Part shown: positions 1-9,003 of the stretch, in pieces | Position numbering within the stretch: the first letter of the stretch is position 1 | Layout of the letters: every line of letters starts with the position of its first letter | Source of the DNA: DATGFK01 sp040007395 | GTDB lineage: Bacteria > Chloroflexota > Anaerolineae > Aggregatilineales > UBA2796 | Direction of reading: 5' to 3' | Length of the DNA stretch: 48,772 nt | NCBI GenBank assembly: GCA_040007395.1 | Contig: JBDTVG010000059.1 | Coordinates: 1-48,772 of the forward strand | Notes under the pieces: model-generated | The model's input: the letters and a program-made list of their open reading frames with translations, nothing else | What the model was told of the DNA's origin: nothing | Databases searched by the model: none | Made by a program: the position numbers and the translations under genes

Positions 1-286
1 TTTTTTCTCCTTACCTTGACTCTACTCCCCTTAGTACTTTTTTGAAATGCACCCCTGCAATAGATCACTTTACGTAGAATCGGAATTTCGCCCCCTGTGC
101 AAGTCCAAAAATTCAACAGGGCAATCGCCTCAAAATTCACATGGTCTGTTTTGAGGTATCGAAACCTATAATTTGATGTAATCGCCCGTGGTCAGCACAT
201 CTTGGCTATGCTGTTTCAAGCGCTAAACGGTACACTGTATAGGCTTTCTTGCATCGTAGCTTAGTGCAAACACTGGAATTGAAGCA

Positions 287-928
287 ATGTCCCGACATAA
301 CTTATTCAAGACTTTTCCTCATTTGAAGGGTATCAACAGACATGATCGAAAAATGGTTGAACGATTTTTGACTGCTTATCCACAATGGGAATCCTACTTG
401 GGAATGGTGACCGATAACTATGATAGATGTTTTCTTAATATCAAAATTCCGGCACCCGTTAACCCCACAGAGCGAGACTTGATTATCGCAAGTAATGGTT
501 CGTCATTAGTGGTTCATTTCGATTGGCATCACACTCATTTTTATGGTTCGGAACGCTATCTTGATGAGGGTGACATTCGTAACGAGGTAGTTATTGAACA
601 ACTACGTCAAGGTTGGAAGATACGTAAACTTACAAACCAAGATTACACCATTCGTCTGGCCCCGCCGAGCAAATCTTGGATCATTTTTCAGAGTGAAAAT
701 TTGATCTTCAACGATATAAAAATGTTTATTAATAGCATTCTTGCCGAACAAGTTGTGGTCTTTATCAGAATGGCAAAAGACCAATGGCTAAGTTCAGGTT
801 GGTGCCAACCTGCTATGTTACCTGCCGTGTTATCGTCGCTGACCACAAAATACCCGGGATGGACGGGATATACACGTTCGTGGCTCGGAACTTATAATAA
901 GACCTACAACTCGGCTCAGGCTGACTGA
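287..928 (+). CDS. Hypothetical protein, AT-rich orphan
   Basis: A 213-residue soluble protein that I do not recognise. There is no signal peptide and no membrane segment. It contains an aromatic/histidine patch (FDWHHTHF, around residue 82) and a C-terminal half rich in Trp and Tyr. Proteins with a similar FDxYHxHF patch occur as small orphan or immunity-like proteins in other bacteria, but I cannot assign a family. The gene and its upstream region are visibly more AT-rich than pth and mfd just downstream, which suggests recent acquisition. A hairpin terminator overlaps its stop codon, so it is probably its own transcription unit. The ATG start is preceded by only a weak GGAA element. Confidence 0.65.
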   Translation: MSRHNLFKTFPHLKGINRHDRKMVERFLTAYPQWESYLGMVTDNYDRCFLNIKIPAPVNPTERDLIIASNGSSLVVHFDWHHTHFYGSERYLDEGDIRNEVVIEQLRQGWKIRKLTNQDYTIRLAPPSKSWIIFQSENLIFNDIKMFINSILAEQVVVFIRMAKDQWLSSGWCQPAMLPAVLSSLTTKYPGWTGYTRSWLGTYNKTYNSAQAD

Positions 929-942
929 GCCGTTACCTTTCT
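912..942 (+). terminator. Rho-independent terminator after the first orphan gene
   Basis: An 8-bp perfect stem (CGGCTCAG / CTGAGCCG, 912-919 with 925-932) with a 5-nt loop is followed by a T-rich run. The stem includes the TGA stop codon at 926-928. Confidence 0.6.
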
Positions 943-1140
943 TGTTGATTGTCTCGTTAAGAGGCCACAGAGCAAAATTGCGTTTCAGCAAGAAAAGTGT
1001 TTTCCCACTGTCTAATTTGCTATAACCCCTTAGTCCAAAAAATAGCTTGCAGATTCACCGCCAGACTGATAAACTTAATCGCCCGCTTATGCACCAATCA
1101 AGCCAAACCGGAACGTAGATTGAACCACTATTTAAGTTTT

Positions 1141-1896
1141 ATGCGACGCTGTACAAGGAAATTTGCGCCCAGCCTGATGCTTGTCTGGTGGTTATTGGCG
1201 TTGGCAGTTCCCGCCTTTGCGCAAGATCCTGTCTATGCCAAAATTACCTCGCCCCAAGCGGATACTTCCCTATTTGGCTTGGTGGCGATTCAAGGTACTG
1301 CGGCAAATCCCAATATGCAGCGCTACTCGTTGGAATTTGATCGGCAAGACACGGGCACAGAACAATATTTTCCAATAGCGGGGCCGATTTCGCAGCAGGT
1401 GACAAATGGCATATTGGGTCAGTGGAATACGACCTCAGTTCCTGATGGGCGCTATCAGATCCGGCTGCGTGTCGTATTGCGCGATGGTACAGTGCTGGAA
1501 GATGTTGTCCAAAACTTGCACGTCAGTAACAAACAGCCGACTGCATTGCCCACCCTTCAACCGTCGGCAACTGCACTCCAACCCACCCTAATACCAACAG
1601 CGGGACCATCGCCCACACCATTTATCCAACAGCCGCCAACGAGTATCCCTCGCGCTACAGCCCCGCCGATCCCGACGGTAGTGGCGACATTGGGGGTTGC
1701 AGGCTCCGGCTCATCGGGATCGGACAGCACTAGTTTTGTAGCGGCAGCGGAAGGGCTGCAAAATGCCTTTTGCACAGGGGTCTATATCGCTTTCGCAGCC
1801 TTTGCGATTGTCGGTGCGTATAGCATTGTACACAGCCGACTCAGACCGCTATGGCGGCGGCTGATGAGCCAGCTTCGCAATGACGTTCGCGGCTGA
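1141..1896 (+). CDS. Secreted, C-terminally membrane-anchored protein with Pro/Thr-rich stalk
   Basis: About 251 residues. From the ATG at 1141 the N-terminus reads as a classical signal peptide (Arg-rich start, hydrophobic core, cleavage after AFA). A compact beta-rich domain follows (about residues 28-125, with alternating hydrophobics and a VPDGRYQIRLRV stretch typical of Ig-like folds). Then comes a Pro/Thr/Ala-rich linker (about 130-190), and a single transmembrane helix near residues 215-235 followed by an Arg-rich cytoplasmic tail. The frame is open from a GTG at 997, but the added N-terminus would bury the signal peptide, so the ATG is preferred. The architecture suggests an extracytoplasmic domain held on a stalk; no enzymatic motif is visible. 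Confidence 0.7.
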   Translation: MRRCTRKFAPSLMLVWWLLALAVPAFAQDPVYAKITSPQADTSLFGLVAIQGTAANPNMQRYSLEFDRQDTGTEQYFPIAGPISQQVTNGILGQWNTTSVPDGRYQIRLRVVLRDGTVLEDVVQNLHVSNKQPTALPTLQPSATALQPTLIPTAGPSPTPFIQQPPTSIPRATAPPIPTVVATLGVAGSGSSGSDSTSFVAAAEGLQNAFCTGVYIAFAAFAIVGAYSIVHSRLRPLWRRLMSQLRNDVRG

Positions 1897-1960
1897 TTGG
1901 CAGCGAACATTGGGCTTCATGATGCTTTATTGCTAGTTTATCGTGAGGATGTACTGATCG

Positions 1961-2611
1961 ATGTCAACACGTTATTTGATCGCTGGTCTGGGCAATCCGG
2001 GTCGCGAATACGAAAAGACCCGTCACAATATCGGCTTTCGCGCTGTCGATGCCATTGCGGCGGCGTATAATTTGAGCTTTGATAAAAAGCAATCAAAAGC
2101 GCTGGTTGCCGATGGCCTTATCGCTGATCACAAGGTGCTGTTGGTCAAGCCACAAACGTATATGAACTTAAGCGGCGAATCAGTACGTGGGCTGCTCTTT
2201 TTCCACAAGATTCCCGTGAGTAATCTGATCGTGATCAGCGATGATATGGATATTCCACTTGGCACGTTGCGTCTACGCGAGAAGGGCAGCGCTGGCGGGC
2301 AAAAGGGATTGAAAAGCATCGCTGAACAACTGGGGACACAGGACTATGCTCGGCTGCGGGTGGGCATCGGGCGGCCTCCGGGTCGGATGGAGCCTGCCGC
2401 CTATGTCCTACAGGACTTCGATAAAGGCGAAGCGCCGCTGCTCATAGAAACTATAGATCGCGTGGTCAAAGCGGTGGAAACATGGCTGCGCTATGGGATC
2501 TCGATTGCCATGACACGCCATAACGGTACTGCCGATGAGTCGGCACGTAACGCGGCGCTGCCCCTGCCTGCCGAACCGCGTACCGTTCTGCCCAAAGAAC
2601 TCTCTGAGTAA
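1961..2611 (+). CDS. pth: Peptidyl-tRNA hydrolase
   Basis: Pth releases tRNA from peptidyl-tRNA that drops off the ribosome and acts in the cytoplasm. The 216-residue product opens with the family signature GLGNPGREYEKTRHNIGF, which carries the catalytic histidine. It continues with KPQTYMNLSG, the ISDDMDIPLG segment with the catalytic aspartate, and GSAGGQKGLKSI. It is about 25 residues longer than the usual ~190, the excess being a Pro/Ala-rich C-terminal tail. A GAGGA ribosome binding site precedes the ATG. The mfd gene starts 4 nt after the stop, so the two are co-transcribed; pth-mfd linkage is also known in other phyla, for example Bacillus. Confidence 0.97.
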   Translation: MSTRYLIAGLGNPGREYEKTRHNIGFRAVDAIAAAYNLSFDKKQSKALVADGLIADHKVLLVKPQTYMNLSGESVRGLLFFHKIPVSNLIVISDDMDIPLGTLRLREKGSAGGQKGLKSIAEQLGTQDYARLRVGIGRPPGRMEPAAYVLQDFDKGEAPLLIETIDRVVKAVETWLRYGISIAMTRHNGTADESARNAALPLPAEPRTVLPKELSE

Positions 2612-2615
2612 CGTA

Positions 2616-5600
2616 ATGCACCTTAAAGGGCTGTTGACAACTTTACAAAGTTCGCCGTTGTATCGCACCTTACTCGACAAGCTGCGATCCGGCGAAGCCT
2701 TGCCCGATCAACATATCTTGCGGGCGGCGCGTCCTTTTGTTAGCGCGGCACTGGCCCACGATCTCAAGCGTCCGGTGCTGGTCGTCACGGCGCGAGTCGA
2801 GCGTGCTTATAATGTCGTTGAGCAGTTACCCGTGTGGCTGCCCGAAAGTCCGGTGCTGCGTTTTGCCGAGCCGAGTTCACTGTTCTATGAACGTTCGCCG
2901 TGGGCGGCTGCCACCATTCGCGCCCGTCTGGATGTCCTGTCGAAGTTGTGCCCGCCGCTTGGCACGGAAGCGAACGCTAGCGATTCGCCACCTGTAATCG
3001 TCACTTCGGCGCTGGCGTTAATGCAAGGTACGCTGCCTGTACGCGAGTTCCGCGCCGGATCGCGCCTATTGAAGGTCAACCAGCAAGCCGAGCCGGATAA
3101 GTTGCTGCGGATGTGGCTCAGTATCGGTTACAGTCCCGCCTCCGTCGTAACCGAGCCGGGAACTTTTAGCCGACGTGGTGGCATTCTGGATATTTACCCG
3201 ATCAATCAGGATCGCCCGATACGCATTGAGTTCTTCGGGGATACGATTGATGGCCTGCGCGTCTTTGACCCCGCGACTCAGCGTTCGCAGGAAAGCGTAG
3301 CACAGGTCGCGATCAGTCCGGCGCGGGAAGCCTTGCCCAAGCTGTATGGCAGTCTAGCCCAAACATTGCATGATTGGTTTACCCAACAGCCTGCCCCTGA
3401 CGAAGACGTAACCTCAGCCCGCCCCGACGAAACCGATCTCGAAAGTGGCATAGCGTTTGCCCTCAGCGAATTTTATCTGCCCTACCTGTACAGCAACCGT
3501 GCTAGTTTGCTCGACTATTTGCCAGAGAACACGTTAGTCATTGTCGAGGATTGGGGTGCGTTCTCAGACAGCGTAGGCGAATTTGAAGCGCAGGCGATTC
3601 AGCAGCACGACGAAAAACGGCGCAGCAACCAACTTCCACCCGACTATCCGCTGCCCTATTTTACGTGGGATGATTTGCAAGAGTCGCTAATCGAGCGAAA
3701 CCCGCTGCATCTGGGCAGCACTGCGCTAGAGAGTCAGGATCGCCAGTCTGACGGATTATTGGGTAGTTTGTTCGCTCCCGGCGCACATTATGGCGGACAG
3801 CTTCGCCAATTGCTCAATGCGCTGGACAGTTTGCAGCAAGGTGGCGACAAAAGCGTCGTTGTCAGCAATCAATCGTTGCGGCTTGCCGAACTGTGGGACG
3901 AACAAAACATCGGGGTAAAGACTCAGCCCGTTGCCGAACTGCCAACACTGCCGGAAAAACTAGCCTTTGTCGAAGGCACACTGACCGAGGGCTGGACATT
4001 CAAGCCGGAGGGCAAAGGGGAATCCGCCACACACTTGTTCACCGATGCGGAGATATTCGGCTGGAAACGCCCCGAAGCCCGTCGCCACAAAGTGCAGCGA
4101 ACCGGCGGTATTTCTGAAACGTATTTTGCCGACCTTGCCCCCGGCGATTATGTGGTCCACGTCGAATATGGCATCGGACGCTTTGAGGGAATGCGGAAGC
4201 GGGTACTGGACGGCAACGAGCGTGAATATCTCGTAATCCAGTTTGCCGGGTCGGATATGCTGTATGTGCCGATCCATCAGGCGGATCGGCTGACGCGCTA
4301 CATCGGCGCGGACGATCACGAACCGACCATGAATCGGCTAGGCACGGGTGAGTGGGCTAAAGCCAAAGATGCCGCCCGTGAAGCCGCCGAAGCCGTCGCG
4401 CTCGAACTCTTGGCGCTATACGCGGCCCGCGAAAGTGTTCCTGGTTACGCCTTTGGCCCAGATACGCCATGGCAGCACGAACTTGAAGCATCGTTTCCTT
4501 ACGTCGAAACCGAGGATCAACTGCGTGCCTTGCGCGAAGTCAAAGCCGATATGGAGCGCTCCGTACCGATGGATCGCTTGATCTGCGGCGATGTAGGCTA
4601 CGGGAAAACCGAGGTCGCGCTGCGGGCTGCTTTCAAAGCGACGCTAGAGGGCAAGCAAGTCGCGATCCTTGTGCCAACGACAGTACTAGCACAGCAGCAC
4701 TTTATCACGTTCAGCGAACGCCTCGCGCCATTTCCGGTAAAGGTCGAAATGCTCTCGCGGTTTCGCACCCATCAGGAGCAGCAAAAGATTCTGGCGGAAG
4801 CGGAACGTGGCGAAGTCGATATTCTGATCGGCACGCATCGGCTGCTGCAAAGCGATGTCCACTTTCGCGATCTGGGATTGCTCATTATTGACGAAGAACA
4901 GCGTTTCGGCGTGACGCACAAGGAACGACTCAAGCAGATGCGTACCGAAGTCGATGTCCTCACGCTAACCGCGACCCCTATCCCGCGCACGTTGTATATG
5001 AGCCTTTCTGGTATCCGTGACATCAGCATGATCCAGACTCCACCGGAAGATCGACTCCCGGTGCTCACCCATGTTGGGCCGTATGATGATCGACTAATCC
5101 GGCAGGCAATCTTGCGCGAAATTGATCGTGGCGGGCAGGTGTTTTTCCTGCACAACCGCGTCTCGACGATTCACAGCATCGAACGGAGACTGAGCGAACT
5201 TGTGCCGGAAGCCAGCATTGGCATTGGTCATGGGCAGATGCCAGAGGAAGAACTCGAAGCCGTCATGACAGCTTTTGCGTCGGGTGAATATCATGTGCTG
5301 CTCTGTACGACGATCATTGAAAGCGGGCTGGATATTCCCAACGCCAACACAATCATCATTGATCGCGCTGATATGTTCGGGTTGGCGCAGCTTTACCAAT
5401 TGCGGGGGCGGGTGGGACGCGGCACAAATCGCGCCTATGCCTATCTGTTCCACCCACGCAGCAGCCGCCTGACGGAAGAAGCCCGCGCCCGTCTGGAAAC
5501 GATTGCCGAACAGACTGAACTTGGCGGCGGACTCACGATTGCCATGCGAGATCTTGAGATTCGCGGCAGCGGCGATCTGTTGGGGACGCGCCAGAGTGGC

Positions 5601-6188
5601 TATATTGCTTCAGTAGGCTTCTATCTTTATACACAATTGCTGTCACAGGCTGTCCAGCGACTCAAAGCGGCACGCACCGAGGGAATCCAAGCTCCTACAC
5701 AAGGCTTACTGCCCGAACTGCCAATCACTGGCCCGACCACTACCATTGATCTGCCGCTGCCAACCTTTATCCCGATGTCATTTATCCCTGAGATCGCGCT
5801 CCGGTTACAGCTTTACCGCCGATTGGCTGACTTACGCAGCGAACAAGCGATTGACGAGATGCGAGCCGAACTCACAGATCGCTTTGGTCTGCTTCCGCCG
5901 GAGGTGAAGGGCTTGCTCTTTCAAATTCAGGTCAAACTGCGGGCGCAGCGTGCCAATGTAGTCTCGATCACCGCTGAGGATGACCAGATCAATATCCGTT
6001 TGCCGTATCTTGCCGAGGTAGACCGCCATGCCTTGCAGCGCTACCTCGATCATGGGGTAAAGGTTAGCCGTACTTCGGTGTGGCTGCCCCGCGATCCGCG
6101 ATCCGATGAATGGCAAGCGTGGCTGCTAGAAATTCTCGACAAATTGCAGACCAACGCCGCCGAAAATATCAAGAACGACGCGGCATAG
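2616..6188 (+). CDS. mfd: Transcription-repair coupling factor Mfd
   Basis: Mfd is a DNA translocase that removes RNA polymerase stalled at lesions and recruits UvrA. The 1190-residue product shows an N-terminal UvrB-like module (about 1-330) and the CarD-like RNA-polymerase-interacting domain near residue 510 (GDYVVHVEYGIGRFEG). Helicase domain 1 has Walker A DVGYGKTE near residue 658 and the DEEQ box (LLIIDEEQRFGV) near 758. Helicase domain 2 has QLRGRVGRG, and a C-terminal TRCF domain ends the protein. The frame stays open upstream to 2535 inside pth, but the ATG at 2616 gives the canonical N-terminus. It is translationally coupled to pth. Confidence 0.97.
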   Translation: MHLKGLLTTLQSSPLYRTLLDKLRSGEALPDQHILRAARPFVSAALAHDLKRPVLVVTARVERAYNVVEQLPVWLPESPVLRFAEPSSLFYERSPWAAATIRARLDVLSKLCPPLGTEANASDSPPVIVTSALALMQGTLPVREFRAGSRLLKVNQQAEPDKLLRMWLSIGYSPASVVTEPGTFSRRGGILDIYPINQDRPIRIEFFGDTIDGLRVFDPATQRSQESVAQVAISPAREALPKLYGSLAQTLHDWFTQQPAPDEDVTSARPDETDLESGIAFALSEFYLPYLYSNRASLLDYLPENTLVIVEDWGAFSDSVGEFEAQAIQQHDEKRRSNQLPPDYPLPYFTWDDLQESLIERNPLHLGSTALESQDRQSDGLLGSLFAPGAHYGGQLRQLLNALDSLQQGGDKSVVVSNQSLRLAELWDEQNIGVKTQPVAELPTLPEKLAFVEGTLTEGWTFKPEGKGESATHLFTDAEIFGWKRPEARRHKVQRTGGISETYFADLAPGDYVVHVEYGIGRFEGMRKRVLDGNEREYLVIQFAGSDMLYVPIHQADRLTRYIGADDHEPTMNRLGTGEWAKAKDAAREAAEAVALELLALYAARESVPGYAFGPDTPWQHELEASFPYVETEDQLRALREVKADMERSVPMDRLICGDVGYGKTEVALRAAFKATLEGKQVAILVPTTVLAQQHFITFSERLAPFPVKVEMLSRFRTHQEQQKILAEAERGEVDILIGTHRLLQSDVHFRDLGLLIIDEEQRFGVTHKERLKQMRTEVDVLTLTATPIPRTLYMSLSGIRDISMIQTPPEDRLPVLTHVGPYDDRLIRQAILREIDRGGQVFFLHNRVSTIHSIERRLSELVPEASIGIGHGQMPEEELEAVMTAFASGEYHVLLCTTIIESGLDIPNANTIIIDRADMFGLAQLYQLRGRVGRGTNRAYAYLFHPRSSRLTEEARARLETIAEQTELGGGLTIAMRDLEIRGSGDLLGTRQSGYIASVGFYLYTQLLSQAVQRLKAARTEGIQAPTQGLLPELPITGPTTTIDLPLPTFIPMSFIPEIALRLQLYRRLADLRSEQAIDEMRAELTDRFGLLPPEVKGLLFQIQVKLRAQRANVVSITAEDDQINIRLPYLAEVDRHALQRYLDHGVKVSRTSVWLPRDPRSDEWQAWLLEILDKLQTNAAENIKNDAA

Positions 6189-6208
6189 TGAGTTCGTTAG
6201 CTCACTAT
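6185..6208. terminator. Hairpin between convergent mfd and PD40 genes
   Basis: The 8-bp perfect inverted repeat ATAGTGAG / CTCACTAT with an 8-nt loop includes the mfd stop codon (6186-6188) and lies between two convergent genes. There is no clear T-tract on either side, so its role as a bidirectional terminator is inferred from position. Confidence 0.4.
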
Positions 6209-6219
6209 CATCCAACGGT

Positions 6220-7236
6220 CTATCTCGATGGGTTAGGTATCCAGACCACAAAGTCAATGCCATGTGGCGCTTCAACTTTGGCAGGCACTAACGCCAATCC
6301 TGTGCCATCGGGATGGATGATGTAAATCTCTTTGCCCTGCGCTATAAATACGAGATATTGTCCATCCGGCGACCAACTTGGGGAACTATCATTGAATGCT
6401 TCGCCCCGCAACGGATGAAGATTTGTACCGTCAGAGTTCACTAGATGAATAGTAGTCTTGTATCTATCTTCACCTTGACGGATAAAAGCAATCTGTTTAC
6501 TATCCGGTGACCACACAGCGAAACTATCGACATAGTTTCCTGTAGTGAGTTGGCTTATCTGGCTACCATCAGCCGCACTGATAAACAGATGGGCTGGTGG
6601 TTGACTCCATATTGAGGAAGCAAAGCGGGTAAAGACCATCTTTGAACCATCTGGTGACCACGAAAGAAACATAGAGTTTTCCGGCAGTGGAAGTTGTTTA
6701 AGGCTGCCATCCTGTACCTTGATGATGTATGTAGAAAGGACCTTGGTGGTTGAAATATTGGTAAAGCCAATATGCTGACCGTCGGGCAGCCAAACTGGAA
6801 ATCCGGGCACAAGCCCCGGTGTTTTGAGCGTACAACCAACCGTTGGCTGGATACATATAACTGGATCTCGCAAATTGGAATAAGTATATTGTTCACCGTT
6901 GGGTGACGGCTCAGGAATAGCACCACCGCTGCTCCCCATAGGTTGAACCAAATCCGAACCATCAGTGTTGATCTGGTAAAAACGAACGCACCCATCGTGT
7001 GAGCAAGAAATTGTCATAATCAAACGCCCAATATTTGGCGCGGATGGCACAACAGTGGGAGTTAGTAAAATCGTGGGGCTGGGGATAGGCGTGCTAAGGA
7101 TTGTTTTCTGATACGGAGTAAGCGAACTAGAATGGGCTTGGACAAAGTGATCGATATTGAGAAGTACGACGCAAACGACAATCAATACAACAGTCAGTTT
7201 CTTCACAGCCGAATTCCTTATCAGCGATTGAGCCAT
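6220..7236 (-). CDS. PD40/TolB-like beta-propeller protein, secreted or anchored
   Basis: A 338-residue protein with an N-terminal signal peptide or anchor (about residues 10-33). At least four WD40-like/PD40 blades follow, recognisable by the repeated core W-S/L-PDG/PDS-x-x-I-x-F. Examples are WLPDGQHIGF, WSPDGSKMVF, WSPDSKQIAF and WSPDGQYLVF. Such TolB-type propellers bind proteins or peptides outside the cytoplasm; the partner is unknown here. The start codon lies only 2 nt after the stop of the DUF4291 gene, so the two are translationally coupled on the minus strand. Composition is more AT-rich than the mfd and ftsZ neighbours. Confidence 0.8.
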   Translation of the reverse strand: MAQSLIRNSAVKKLTVVLIVVCVVLLNIDHFVQAHSSSLTPYQKTILSTPIPSPTILLTPTVVPSAPNIGRLIMTISCSHDGCVRFYQINTDGSDLVQPMGSSGGAIPEPSPNGEQYTYSNLRDPVICIQPTVGCTLKTPGLVPGFPVWLPDGQHIGFTNISTTKVLSTYIIKVQDGSLKQLPLPENSMFLSWSPDGSKMVFTRFASSIWSQPPAHLFISAADGSQISQLTTGNYVDSFAVWSPDSKQIAFIRQGEDRYKTTIHLVNSDGTNLHPLRGEAFNDSSPSWSPDGQYLVFIAQGKEIYIIHPDGTGLALVPAKVEAPHGIDFVVWIPNPSR

Positions 7237-7238
7237 AG

Positions 7239-7841
7239 CTAACGTTGAGACGAAAGCAAAATGCGCTTGCCAATATCATCGTTTACAGGATAGACACGCT
7301 CTTTCGGCAGAAGCTTTTTGGCTTTGTCTGTATCGCCTGCCTTTAGCAAAGCTGATAGTTTTTTCACCAAAGGCGTGTAATCCTGAATGTCTATTATCCA
7401 TTCATCGACATAGCGCTGGATGATATGGCGCGTTAATCCAACCTGAATGCTGTCATAAGGCAGATGAGTGCCTCGGATAGATCGCTCAGGGTCCCATTGG
7501 ATGATAACCAACGCCTTATCAAATTCAGCTTTCCACACTTCGGCGTTTTTGTATACAGATTTTTCTGGGTACGTCAGAACCGCTAGAGATAACGCTTCAT
7601 CCCAGCCCGAACGCTTGATCCTAACGCTTAGAATATAGTTTTGGTCAGACTTTTGCCCCCAATTGCTGCGTTCCATTAACCACAGAAAAGAGGGCTTGAT
7701 CCATGTCATGCGATTAAAAGAGAATGGAGTAACGAAGCGTTTCTCTTTGAGAGCCGGCAAAGCAATTGCGGCTGAATATGCCTGATAGATCACAATAGAT
7801 TGTGCATCGTAATCAGCCCGAATTTCATAGTGTGCAGTCAT
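7239..7841 (-). CDS. DUF4291 family protein
   Basis: A 200-residue cytoplasmic protein. It matches my memory of the DUF4291 family: an N-terminal IRADYDAQSIVIYQAYS segment, then RFVTPFSFNRMTWIKPSFLW, a GWDEAL helix, QWDPER, and a C-terminal helical region ending in LLPKERVYPV. The family is widespread in bacteria and fungi and has no established biochemical function. It is transcribed ahead of, and coupled to, the PD40 propeller gene, which may simply be a shared promoter. No signal peptide or membrane segment is present. Confidence 0.8.
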   Translation of the reverse strand: MTAHYEIRADYDAQSIVIYQAYSAAIALPALKEKRFVTPFSFNRMTWIKPSFLWLMERSNWGQKSDQNYILSVRIKRSGWDEALSLAVLTYPEKSVYKNAEVWKAEFDKALVIIQWDPERSIRGTHLPYDSIQVGLTRHIIQRYVDEWIIDIQDYTPLVKKLSALLKAGDTDKAKKLLPKERVYPVNDDIGKRILLSSQR

Positions 7842-7908
7842 ATACCGCAGCCCTTAATGGCATAATGATTAGACCATTATAGCTTGCCGTATAGCATTCA
7901 ACTGCGTA

Positions 7909-8784
7909 TTAGCGCTGTGGCATGAATTGCCGCGCGGTTACTATCGCCGGATCGATTAGGTTTTCACGCGGTACCCGTTCGCCCTGTAACATGCGGAGCG
8001 CCAGATCGATAAGTTGATTACCGTAGCGTTCGGGGTAATAAGCAGTTGAAGCAATAAAGCGCGTATCAGACTTCTTGAATTCTTCGGGAGCCAGATTCGC
8101 GCCTTGCCCAATCACGGCAATATCCGCCACGCGCCTCAGCGATCGTGCTGCATCAAGTGCGCCAAGCGCCGAATCGTCGTTGTAGCCAATAATGGCAATG
8201 TTGTGAAGGTCAGCCCAGCGATCAAGAACAACACTGGTCACTCGTTCTGCCTGACGGCGATCTGAGCCGCCATCGACATAAAACACTGCATCGTCCGTAT
8301 ATTCAACTTGAGAAGCCAACCCTTTTAGCGCCGACTCGACCCGTACCCCAACCGTACTGGAAACACGCTGTTCCGTGATTGCCAACACCTTATCGACCTT
8401 GCCAGCCCAATTTTCATTGATCCATTGGCCTAACGCTTTACCCGCTAGGAATCCCGCTTTTTCATTGTTGATCCCAAAGAACACTGTCCAGCGTATCGGA
8501 ATATCAATCGCAATCACCGGGATCTTGTGGGTCATCAGCGTCGTGCCAAGGCTCATTCCGGTATGTTCATCGATATGGTAGATCATCGCCAGATCAACAG
8601 GCAAGCGGCAGAATTCCTCAACATTGCTACGCGCCTTGTCACTGTTAAGATCGTTATCCCGAACGATCAACTTCAAGTCTGGATACTGGGCAGCAGCGGC
8701 CTCAAGCCCTTTCCGCACCGTTACCGAAAATGGGATTTGTTCGCTAAGGTTTGAAAAACCAATGGTGTATTGAGCCTTGTCCAT
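7909..8784 (-). CDS. Periplasmic-binding-protein-fold sugar-binding-like protein without signal peptide
   Basis: A 291-residue protein of the type I periplasmic-binding / LacI sensor fold (Peripla_BP_4-like). It starts TIGFSNLSEQIPFSVTVRKG, has a central DLAMIYHIDEHTG and IPVIAIDIP, and later NIAIIGYNDDSALGAL. The ATG at 8784 is preceded by GAAAGGAAAT; an upstream extension would overlap the divergent neighbour and encodes no export signal. Substrate-binding subunits of ABC importers normally carry a signal peptide and sit next to permease and ATPase genes. Neither is true here, and there is no DNA-binding domain as in LacI. It may be a cytoplasmic or non-classically anchored sugar sensor, or a gene that lost its signal sequence. 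Confidence 0.75.
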   Translation of the reverse strand: MDKAQYTIGFSNLSEQIPFSVTVRKGLEAAAAQYPDLKLIVRDNDLNSDKARSNVEEFCRLPVDLAMIYHIDEHTGMSLGTTLMTHKIPVIAIDIPIRWTVFFGINNEKAGFLAGKALGQWINENWAGKVDKVLAITEQRVSSTVGVRVESALKGLASQVEYTDDAVFYVDGGSDRRQAERVTSVVLDRWADLHNIAIIGYNDDSALGALDAARSLRRVADIAVIGQGANLAPEEFKKSDTRFIASTAYYPERYGNQLIDLALRMLQGERVPRENLIDPAIVTARQFMPQR

Positions 8785-9003
8785 CCTATAATTTCCTTTC
8801 GGGATTGCTTGCAGGTTGCCGGAAATGTCTTGACGCACAATTAAAAGGTTAATAAATATTAACCGAATTTTTGTGAAATTGAACAAGTCGTGACTATTTT
8901 GTGAGAAGGGTTTTGCTCCCCTACCGAGGTCATATTGTGAGCGTGCCGCAATTCCACTACAATCCTCGCTGACGACAATATTCCTCTGGAAGGCAGTTTT
9001 TAG

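Noticed and set aside
997..1140. GTG start 48 codons upstream for the anchored Pro/Thr protein
   Set aside because: It would place the obvious signal peptide in the interior of the protein.
2535..2615. 27-codon N-terminal extension of mfd inside pth
   Set aside because: It would overlap pth by 77 nt and adds no conserved sequence; the ATG at 2616 gives the normal Mfd N-terminus.
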